This document shows, in pieces, positions 53,138 through 64,000 of a stretch of DNA of 64,000 nt; position 1 is the first letter of the stretch, and each line of letters starts with the position of its first letter. A program made the position numbers and the translations under genes. The DNA is taken from positions 54,032,616 to 54,096,615 of the forward strand of contig CM036756.1 of assembly GCA_020796225.1 (NCBI GenBank), written 5' to 3'. The notes under the pieces are model-generated. The model saw only the letters and a list, made by a program, of their open reading frames with translations, did not search any database and was not told the DNA's origin. This DNA comes from Arion vulgaris (lineage: Eukaryota > Mollusca > Gastropoda > Stylommatophora > Arionidae).

Positions 53138-56100
53138 CCCTAAGCACTACGTTATCTGATAGAAACTTACCATTCTAAGCACTACGTTATCTGATAGAAA
53201 CTTACCATTCTAAGCACTACGTTATCTGATAGAAACTTAACATTCTAAGCACTACGTTATCTGATAGAAACTTACCATTCTAAGCACTACGTTATCTGAT
53301 AGAAACTTACCATTCTAAGCACTACGTTATCTGATAGAAACTTACCATTCTAAGCACTACGTTATCTGATAGAAACTTACCATTCTAAGCACTACGTTAT
53401 CTGATAGAAACTTACCATTCTAGCACTACGTTATCTGATAGAAACTTACCATTCTAAGCACTACGTTATCTGATAGAAACTTACCATTCTAAGCACTACG
53501 TTATCTGATAGAAACTTACCATTCTAAACACTACGTTATCTGATAGAAACTTACCATTCTAAGCACTACGTTATCTGATAGAAACTTACCATTCTAAGCA
53601 CTACGTTATCTGATAGAAACTTACCATTCTAAGCACTACGTTATCTGATAGAAACTTACCATTCTAAGCACTACGTTATCTGATAGAAACTTACCATTCT
53701 AAGCACTACGTTATCTGATAGAAACTTACCATTCTAAGCACTACGTTATCTGATAGAAACTTACCATTCTAAGCACTACGTTATCTGATAGAAACTTACC
53801 ATTCTAAGAACTACGTTATCTGATAGAAACTTACCATTCTAAGCACTACGTTATCTGATGAAACTTACCATTCTAAGCACTACGTTATCTGATAGAAACT
53901 TACCATTCTAAGCACTACGTTATCTGATAGAAACTTACCATTCTAAGCACTACGTTATCTGATAGAAACTTGCACCTTTCTTAAGCACTACGTTATCTGA
54001 TAGAAACTTACCATTCTAAGCACTACGTTATCTGATAGAAACTTACCATTCTAAGCACTACGTTATCTGATAGAAACTTACCATTCTAAGCACTACGTTA
54101 TCTGATAGAAACTTACCATTCTAAGCACTACGTTATCTGATAGAAACTTACCATTCTAAGCACTACGTTATCTGATAGAAACTTACCATTCTAAGCCTAC
54201 GTTATCTGATGAAACTTACCATTCTAAGCACTACGTTATCTGATAGAAACTTACCATTCTAAGCACTACGTTATCTGATAGAAACTTACCATTCTAAGCA
54301 CTACGTTATCTGATAGAAACTTACCATTCTAAGCACTACGTTATCTGATAGAAACTTAACATTCTAAGCACTACGTTATCTGATAGAAACTTACCATTCT
54401 AAGCACTACGTTATCTGATGAAAACTTACCATTCTAAGCACTACGTTATCTGATAGAAACTTACCATTCTAAGCACTACGTTATCTGATGAAACTTACAT
54501 TCTAAGCACTACGTTATCTGATGAGAACTTACCATTCTAAGCACTACGTTATCTGATAGAAACTTACCATTCTAAGCACTACGTTATCTGATAGAAACTT
54601 ACCATTCTAAGCACTTCGTTATCTGATAGAAACTTACCATTCTAAGCACTACGTTATCTGATAGAAACTTACCATTCTAAGCACTACGTTATCTGATAGA
54701 AACTTACCATTCTAAGCACTACGTTATCTGATAGAAACTTACCATTCTAAGCACTACGTTATCTGACATGAAACTTACCATTCTAAGCACTTCGTTATCT
54801 GATAGAAACTTACCATTCTAAGCACTACGTTATCTGATGAAACTTACCATTCTAAGCACTACGTTATCTGATAGAAACTTACCATTCTAAGCACTACGTT
54901 ATCTGATAGAAACTTAACATTCTAAGCACTACGTTATCTGATAGAAACTTACCATTCTAAGCACTACGTTATCTGATAGAAACTTACCATTCTAAGCACT
55001 ACGTTATCTGATAGAAACTTACCATTCTAAGCACTACGTTATCTGATAGAAACTTACCATTCTAAGCACTACGTTATCTGATGAAACTTACCATTCTAAG
55101 CACTACGTTATCTGATAGAAACTTACCATTCTAAGCACTACGTTATCTGATAGAAACTTACCATTCTAAGCACTACGTTATCTGATAGAAACTTACCATT
55201 CCTAAGCACTACGTTATCTGATAGAAACTTACCATTCTAAGCACTACGTTATCTGATAGAAACTTACCATTCTAAGCACTACGTTATCTGATAGAAACTT
55301 ACCATTCTAAGCACTACGTTATCTGATAGAAACTTACCATTCTAAGCACTACGTTATCTGATAGAAACTTACCATTCTAAGCACTACGTTATCTGATAGA
55401 AACTTACCATTCTAAGCACTACGTTATCTGATAGAAACTTACCATTCTAAGCACTACGTTATCTGATAGAAACTTACCATTCTAAGCACTACGTTATCTG
55501 ATAGAAACTTACCATTCTAAGCACTACGTTATCTGATAGAAACTTACCATTCTAAGCACTACGTTATCTGATAGAAACTTACCATTCTAAGCACTACGTT
55601 ATCTGATAGAAACTTACCATTCTAAGCACTACGTTATCTGATAGAACTTACCATTCTAAGCACTACGTTATCTGATGAAACTTACCATTCTAAGCACTAC
55701 GTTATCTGATAGAAACTTACCATTCTAAGCACTACGTTATCTGATAGAAACTTACCATTCTAAGCACTACGTTATCTGATAGAAACTTACCATTCTAAGC
55801 ACTACGTTATCTGATAGAAACTTACCATTCTAAGCACTACGTTATCTGATAGAAACTTACCATTCTAAGCACTACGTTATCTGATAGAAACTTACCATTC
55901 TAAGCACTACGTTATCTGATAGAAACTTACCATTCTAAGCACTACGTTATCTGATAGAAACTTACCATTCTAAGCACTACGTTATCTGATAGAAACTTAC
56001 CATTCTAAGCACTACGTTATCATAGAAACCATTCTGCATCGTTATCAAGAAACTTACCATTCTAAGCACTACGTTATCTGATCAGAAACTTACCATTCTA

Positions 56101-59100
56101 AGTTTCAGCGTTATCTGATAGAAACTTACCATTCTAACACTCGTTATCTGATGAAACTTACCATTCTAAGCACTACGTTATCTGATGAAACTTACCATTC
56201 TAACACTACGTTATCTGATAGAACTTACCATTCTAAGCACTACGTTATCTGATGAAACTTACCATTCTAAGCACTACGTTATCTGATAGAAACTTACCAT
56301 TCTAAGCACTACGTTATCTGATAGAAACTACCATTCTAAGCACTACGTTATCTGATAGAAACTTACCATTCTAAGCACTACGTTATCTGATAGAAACTTA
56401 CCATTCTAAGCACTACGTTATCTGATAGAAACTTTCCATTCTAAGCACTACGTTATCTGATAGAAACTTACCATTCTAAGCACTACGTTATCTGATAGAA
56501 ACTTACCATTCTAAGCACTACGTTATCTGATAGAAACTTACCATTCTACACTACGTTATCTGATAGAAACTTACCATTCTAGCACTACGTTATCTGATAG
56601 AAACTTACCATTCTAAGCACTACGTTATCTGATAGAAACTTACCATTCTAAGCACTACGTTATCTGATAGAAACTTACCATTCTAAGCACTACGTTATCT
56701 GATAGAAACTTACCATTCTAAGCACTACGTTATCTGATAGAAACTTACCATTCTAAGCACTACGTTATCTGATAGAAACTTACCATTCTAAGCACTACGT
56801 TATCTGATAGAAACTTACCATTCTAAGCACTACGTTATCTGATAGAAACTTACCATTCTAAGCACTACGTTATCTGATGAAACTTACCATTCTAAGCACT
56901 ACGTTATCTGATAGAAACTTACCATTCTAAGCACTACGTTATCTGATAGAAACTTACCATTCTAAGCACTACGTTATCTGATGAAACTTACCATTCTAAG
57001 CACTACGTTATCTGATAGAAACTTACCATTCTAAGCACTACGTTATCTGATAGAAACTTACCATTCTAAGCACTACGTTATCTGATAGAAACTTACCATT
57101 CTAAGCACTACGTTATCTGATGAAACTTACCATTCTAAGCACTACGTTATCTGATAGAAACTTCCATTCTAACACTACGTTATCTGATAGAAACTTACCA
57201 TTCTAAGCACTACGTTATCTGATGAAACTTACCATTCTAAGCACTACGTTATCTGATAGAAACTTACCATTCTAAGCACTACGTTATCTGATGAAACTTA
57301 CCATTCTAAGCACTACGTTATCTGATAGAAACTTACCATTCTAAGCACTACGTTATCTGATAGAAACTTACCATTCTAAGCACTACGTTATCTGATAGAA
57401 ACTTACCATTCTAAGCACTACGTTATCTGATAGAAACTTACCATTCTAAGCACTACGTTATCTGATAGAAACTTACCATTCTAAGCACTACGTTATCTGA
57501 TAGAAACACCATTCTTACCATACGTTATCTGATAGAAACTATGCATTCTAAGCCCGTTATCTGATAGAAACTTACCATTCTAAGCACTACGTTATCTGAT
57601 AGAAACTTACCATTCTAGCACTACGTTATCTGATGAAACTTACCATTCTAAGCACTACGTTATCTGATAGAAACTTACCATTCTAAGCACTACGTTATCT
57701 GATGAAACTTACCATTCTAAGCACTACGTTATCTGATAGAAACTTACCATTCTAAGCACTACGTTATCTGATAGAAACTTACCATTCTAAGCACTACGTT
57801 ATCTGATAGAAACTTACCATTCTAAGCACTACGTTATCTGATAGAAACTTACCATTCTAACCACGTTATCTGATAGAAACTTACCATTCTAAGCACTACG
57901 TTATCTGATAGAAACTTACCATTCTAAGCACTACGTTATCTGATAGAAACTTACCATTCTAAGCACTACGTTATCTGATAGAAACTTACCATTCTAAGCA
58001 CTACGTTATCTGATAGAAACTTACCATTCTAAGCAATACGTTATCTGATAGAAACTTACCATTCTAAGCACTACGTTATCTGATAGAAACTTACCATTCT
58101 AAGCACTACGTTATCTGATAGAAACTTACCATTCTAAGCACTACGTTATCTGATAGAAACTTACCATTCTAAGCACTACGTTATCTGATAGAAACTTACC
58201 ATTCTAAGCACTACGTTATCTGATAGAAACTTACCATTCGCTCAGTTATCTGATAGAAACTTTCCATTCTAAGCACTACGTTATCTGATAGAAACTTACC
58301 ATTCTAAGCACTACGTTATCTGATAGAAACTTACCATTCTAAGCACTACGTTATCTGATGAAACTTACCATTCTAAGCACTACGTTATCTGATAGAAACT
58401 ACCATTCTAAGCACTACGTTATCTGATAGAAACTTACCATTCTAAGCACTACGTTATCTGATAGAAACTTACCATTCTAAGCACTACGTTATCTGATAGA
58501 AACTTACCATTCTAAGCACTACGTTATCTGATAGAAACTTACCATTCTAAGCACTACGTTATCTGATGAAACTTACCATTCTAAGCACTACGTTATCTGA
58601 TAGAAACTTACCATTCTAAGCACTACGTTATCTGATAGAAACTTACCATTCTAAGCACTACGTTATCTGATAGAAACTTACCATTCTAAAGCCTTCGTTA
58701 TCTGATAGAAACTTACCATTCTAAGCACTACGTTATCTGATAGAAACTTACCATTCAAGCACAGTTATCTGATAGAACTCCATTCTAGCCTCGTTATCGA
58801 TGAAACTTCCATTCTAAGCACTACGTTATCTGATAGAAACTTACCATTCTAAGCGCAGTTATCTGATGAAACTTACCATTCTAAGCACTACGTTATCTGA
58901 TAGAAACTTACATTCTAAGCACTACGTTATCTGATAAAACTTCATTCTAAGCACACGTTATCTGATAGAAACTTACCATTCTAGCTACGTTATCTGATAG
59001 AAACTTACCATTCTAAGCACTACGTTATCTGATAGAAACTTACCATTCACCGTTATCTGATAGAAACTTACATTCTAGCCGTTATCTGATAGAAACTTAC

Positions 59101-62100
59101 CATTCTAAGCACTACGTTATCTGATAGAAACTTTCCATTCTAAGCACTACGTTATCTGATAGAAACTTACCATTCTAAGCACTACGTTATCTGATAGAAA
59201 CTTACCATTCTAAACCTACGTTATCTGATGAAACTTACCATTCTAAGCACTACGTTATCTGATAGAAACTTACCATTCTAAGCACTACGTTATCTGATAG
59301 AAACTTACCTTCAGCTCATTCGATAAAGCTTATTCTAACACGTTATCTGATAGAAACTTACCATTCTAAGCACTACGTTATCTGATAGAAACTTACCATT
59401 CTAAGCACTACGTTATCTGATAGAAACTTACCATTCTAAGCACTACGTTATCTGATAGAAACTTACCATTCTAAGCACTACGTTATCTGATGAAACTTAC
59501 CATTCTAAGCACTACGTTATCTGATAGAAACTTACCATTCTAAGCACTACGTTATCTGATAGAAACTTACCATTCTAGCACTACGTTATCTGATAGAAAC
59601 TTACCATTCTAAGCACTACGTTATCTGATAGAAACTTACCATTCTAAGCACTACGTTATCTGATAGAAACTACCATTCTAAGCACTACGTTATCTGATAG
59701 AAACTTACCATTCTAAGCACTACGTTATCTGATAGAAACTTACCATTCTAAGCACTACGTTATCTGATAGAAACTTACCATTCTAAGCACTACGTTATCT
59801 GATAGAAACTTAACATTCTAAGCACTACGTTATCTGATAGAAACTTACCATTCTAAGCACTACGTTATCTGATAGAAACTTACCATTCTAAGCACTACGT
59901 TATCTGAGAAACTTACCATTCTAAGCACAGTTATCTGATGAACTTACCATTCTAAGCACTACGTTATCTGATAGAAACTTAACATTCTAAGCACTACGTT
60001 ATCTGATAGAAACTTACCATTCTAAGCACTACGTTATCTGATAGAAACTTACCATTCTAAGCACTCGTTATCTGATAGAAACTTACCATTCTAAGCTACT
60101 ACGTTATCTGATGAAACTTACCATTCTAAGCACTACGTTATCTGATAGAAACTTACCATTCTAAGCACTACGTTATCTGATAGAAACTTACCATTCTAAG
60201 CCTACGTTATCTGATGAAACTTACCATTCTAAGCACTACGTTATCTGATAGAAACTTACCATTCTAAGCACTACGTTATCTGATAGAAACTTACCATTCT
60301 AAGCACTACGTTATCTGATAGAAACTTACCATTCTAAGCACTACGTTATCTGATAGAAACTTACCATTCTAAGCACTACGTTATCTGATAGAAACTTCAC
60401 CATTCTACAACTTACGTTATCTGATGAAACTTACCATTCTAAGCACTACGTTATCTGATAGAAACTTACCATTCTAAGCACTACGTTATCTGATAGAAAC
60501 TTACCATTCTAAGCACTACGTTATCTGATAGAAACTTACCATTCTAAACCCGTTATCTGATGAAACACCATTCAGCCACGTTATCTGATAGAAACTTACC
60601 ATTCTAAGCACTACGTTATCTGATAGAAACTTACCATTCTAAGCACTACGTTATCTGATAGAAACTTACCATTCTAAGCACTACGTTATCTGATAGAAAC
60701 TTACCATTCTAAGCACTTCGTTATCTGATAGAAACTTACCATTCTAAGCACTACGTTATCTGATAGAAACTTACCATTCTAAGCACTACGTTATCTGATA
60801 GAAACTTACCATTCTAAGCACTACGTTATCTGATAGAAACTTACCATTCTAAACACTACGTTATCTGATAGAAACTTACCATTCTAAGCACTACGTTATC
60901 TGATAGAAACTTACCATTCTAAGCACTACGTTATCTGATAGAAACTTACCATTCTAAGCACTACGTTATCTGATAGAAACTTACCATTCTAACTACGTTA
61001 TCTGTAACTTACCATTCTAAACTCGTTATCAAGAAACTTACCATTCTAAGCACTACGTTATCTGATAGTAACTTACCATTCTAAGCACTACGTTATCTGA
61101 TAGAAACTTACCATTCTAAGCACTACGTTATCTGATAGAAACTTACCATTCTAAGCACTACGTTATCTGATAGAAACTTACCATTCTAAGCACTACGTTA
61201 TCTGATGAGAACTTACCATTCTAACATACGTTATCTGATGAAACTTACCATTCTAAGCCTACGTTATCTGATAGAACTTACCATTCTAGCACTACGTTAT
61301 CTGATAGAAACTTACCATTCTAAGCACTACGTTATCTGATAGAAACTTACCATTCTAAGCACTACGTTATCTGATAGAAACTTACCATTCTAAACACTAC
61401 GTTATCTGATAGAAACTTACCATTCTAAGCACTACGTTATCTGATAGAAACTTACCATTCTAAGCACTACGTTATCTGATAGAAACTTACCATTCTAAGC
61501 ACTACGTTATCTGATAGAAACTTACCATTCTAAGCACTACGTTATCTGATAGAAACTTACCATTCTAAGCACTACGTTATCTGATAGAAACTTACCATTC
61601 TAAACACTACGTTATCTGATAGAAACTTACCATTCTAAGCACTACGTTATCTGATAGAAACTTACCATTCTAAGCGCTACGTTATCTGATGAAACTTACC
61701 ATTCTAAGCACTACGTTATCTGATAGAAACTTACCATTCTAAGCACTACGTTATCTGATAGAAACTTACCATTCTAAACACGTTATCTGATGAAACTTAC
61801 CATTCTAAGCACTACGTTATCTGATAGAAACTTACCATTCTAAGCACTACGTTATCTGATAGAAACTTACCATTCTAAGCACTACGTTATCTGATGAAAC
61901 TTACCATTCTAAGCACTACGTTATCTGATAGAAACTTACCATTCTAAGCACTACGTTATCTGATAGAAACTTACTATTCTAAGCACTACGTTATCTGATG
62001 AAACTTACCATTCTAAGCACTACGTTATCTGATAGAAACTTACCATTCTAAGACACGTTATCGTGAAACTTCATTCTAGCTCTGATAGAAACTTACCATT

Positions 62101-64000
62101 CTAAGCACTACGTTATCTGATGAAACTTACCATTCTAACTCGTACGTGAAACTTACCATTCTAACCACGTTATCTGATAGAAACTTACCATTCTAAGCAC
62201 TACGTTATCTGATAGAAACTTACCATTCTAAGCACTACGTTATCTGATAGAAACTTACCATTCTAAGCACTACGTTATCTGATAGAAACTTACCATTCTA
62301 AGCACTACGTTATCTGATAGAAACTTACCATTCTAAGCCTACGTTATCTGATAGAAACTTACCATTCTACATTCGTTATCTGATGAAACTTACCATTCTA
62401 AACACTACGTTATCTGATAGAAACTTACCATTCTAAGCACTACGTTATCTGATGAAACTTACCATTCTAAGCCTACGTTATCTGATAGAAACTTTCCATT
62501 CTAAGCACTACGTTATCTGATAGAAACTTACCATTCTAAGCACTACGTTATCTGATAGAAACTTACCATTCCTAAGCACTACGTTATCTGATAGAAACTT
62601 ATCATTCTAAGCACTACGTTATCTGATGAAACTTACCATTCTAAGCACTACGTTATCTGATAGAAACTTACCATTAATTTTCGTAAACTTCCATTCTAAG
62701 CACTACGTTATCTGATAGAACACCATTCTAAGCACTTCGTTATCTGATAGAAACTTACCATTCTAAGCACTACGTTATCTGATAGAAACTTACCATTCTA
62801 AGCACTACGTTATCTGATAGAAACTTACCATTCAAGCACTACGTTATCTGATAGAAAGCTTACCATTCTAAGCACTACGTTATCTGATGAAACTTACCAT
62901 TCTAAGCACTACGTTATCTGATAGAAACTTACCATTCTAAGCACTACGTTATCTGATAGAAACTTACCATTCTAAGCACTACGTTATCTGATAGAAACTT
63001 ACCATTCTAAGCACTACGTTATCTGATAGAAACTTACCATTCTAAGCACTACGTTATCTGATAGAAACTTACCATTCTAGCTTCGTTATCTGATAGAAAC
63101 TTACCATTCTAAGCACTACGTTATCTGATAGAAACTTACCATTCTAAGCACTACGTTATCGATAGAAACTTACCATTCTAAGCACTACGTTATCTGATAG
63201 AAACTTACCATTCTAAGCACTACGTTATCTGATAGAAACTTACCATTCTAAGCTCTACGTTATCTGATAGAAACTTACCATTCTAAGCACTACGTTATCT
63301 GATAGAAACTTACCATTCTAAGCACTACGTTATCTGATGAAACTTACCATTCTAAGCCTACATGTTATCTGATAGAAACTTACCATTCTAAGCACTACGT
63401 TATCTGATGAAACTTACCATTCTAAGCACTACGTTATCTGATAGAAACTTACCATTCTAAGCACTACGTTATCTGATAGAAACTTACCATTCTAAGCACT
63501 CACGTTATCTGATAGAAACTTACCATTCTAAGCACTACGTTATCTGATAGAAACTTACCATTCTAAGCACTACGTTATCTGATAGAAACTTACATTAACA
63601 CTATCTGATGAAACTTACCATTCTAAGCACTACGTTATCTGAGTAGAAACTTACCATTCTAAGCACTACGTTATCTGATGAAACTTACCATTCATTCGTT
63701 ATCGATAGAAACTTACCATTCTAAGCACTACGTTATCTGATAGAAACTTACCATTCTAAGCACTACGTTATCTGATAGAAACTTACCATCTAAGCACTAC
63801 GTTATCTGATAGAAACTTACCATTCTAAGCCTCGTTATCTGATAGAAACTTACTGCATATTCTGATAGACTTGCATTCTAGCCGTTATCTGATAGAAACT
63901 TAACATTCTAAGCACTACGTTATCTGATAGAAACTTACCATTCTAAGCACTACGTTATCATAGAAACTCATTCAACACTACGTTATCAGTAAACTTGCCA
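53138..64000. repeat. 35-bp satellite, about 310 copies, open at the window edge
   Basis: Unit cattctaagcactacgttat plus ctgatagaaacttac, repeated for at least 10.86 kb. Most units are identical. The commonest variant is one missing base (gatgaaac for gatagaaac), along with occasional aacatt, ttcg or tttcc changes. Garbled patches occur near 56025, 57510, 58770, 59320, 61010, 62060, 62680, 63595 and 63850-64000. Each unit holds ttatctgatag, a palindromic GATA-type site. The left end is sharp at 53138 (gtgccctaagcactac). No higher-order unit was seen by eye. Confidence 0.99.

Noticed and set aside
53138..64000. CRISPR array
   Set aside because: Units are contiguous direct repeats without unique spacers, and the context is eukaryotic.

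Overview
This window is eukaryotic, almost certainly animal, DNA. I see no operons, bacterial genes, rRNA or intact tRNA genes. The sequence is AT-rich and dominated by tandem minisatellites and by decayed retroposons: non-LTR (LINE) ORF2 fragments with reverse transcriptase, RNase H and zinc-finger motifs, and several tRNA-derived SINE families with A and B boxes. The mix of SINEs (several sharing a catgtcgtaagagg core), hAT remnants and LINE types fits a marine invertebrate, perhaps a mollusc or other lophotrochozoan. That assignment is inference only.

Layout. 0.27-3.15 kb: minisatellites (28, 44 and 35 bp), two SINE copies and a fold-back element with perfect 72-bp arms. 3.2-9.95 kb: composite SINE, a long minus-strand LINE ORF2 pseudogene, SINE pieces and an RNase H LINE invaded by a SINE. 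9.97-11.2 kb: 45-bp array. 11.9-18 kb: two near-identical LINE copies (12.3-14.0 and 16.5-18.0 kb) flanking a 76-bp array that is itself amplified LINE coding sequence. 18.2-22 kb: hAT transposon end, GC-rich block, LINE pieces and two arrays. 22-29.5 kb: AT-rich arrays, the second RNase H LINE, an AG-tailed retroposon with target-site duplications (TSDs), and LINE and SINE pieces. 29.7-31.5 kb: a TIR element and a decayed LINE. 31.6-35.9 kb: two same-orientation SINE copies bracketing a 3-kb 22-bp array. 36-39.5 kb: SINE pieces and 28-, 41- and 42-bp arrays. 39.6-41.1 kb: the only candidate host gene (a small single-pass membrane protein, minus strand), with an old 21-bp degenerate array on its 5' side. 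41.5-49 kb: SINEs, arrays, and a SINE whose tRNA-like head has expanded into a minisatellite that was then invaded by another SINE. 49.4-53 kb: second fold-back copy, SINE/LINE chimera, second AG-tailed retroposon, SINE. 53.1-64 kb: a 35-bp satellite of about 310 units that runs off the window.

By summing my coordinates, tandem arrays make up roughly 45% of the window. The main biological result is that at least six of the arrays can be traced to a segment of a transposable element whose unexpanded form is present elsewhere in the same window. Frequent one-base deletions and short garbled patches in the arrays look like long-read consensus errors, so copy counts and frameshifts there are approximate.
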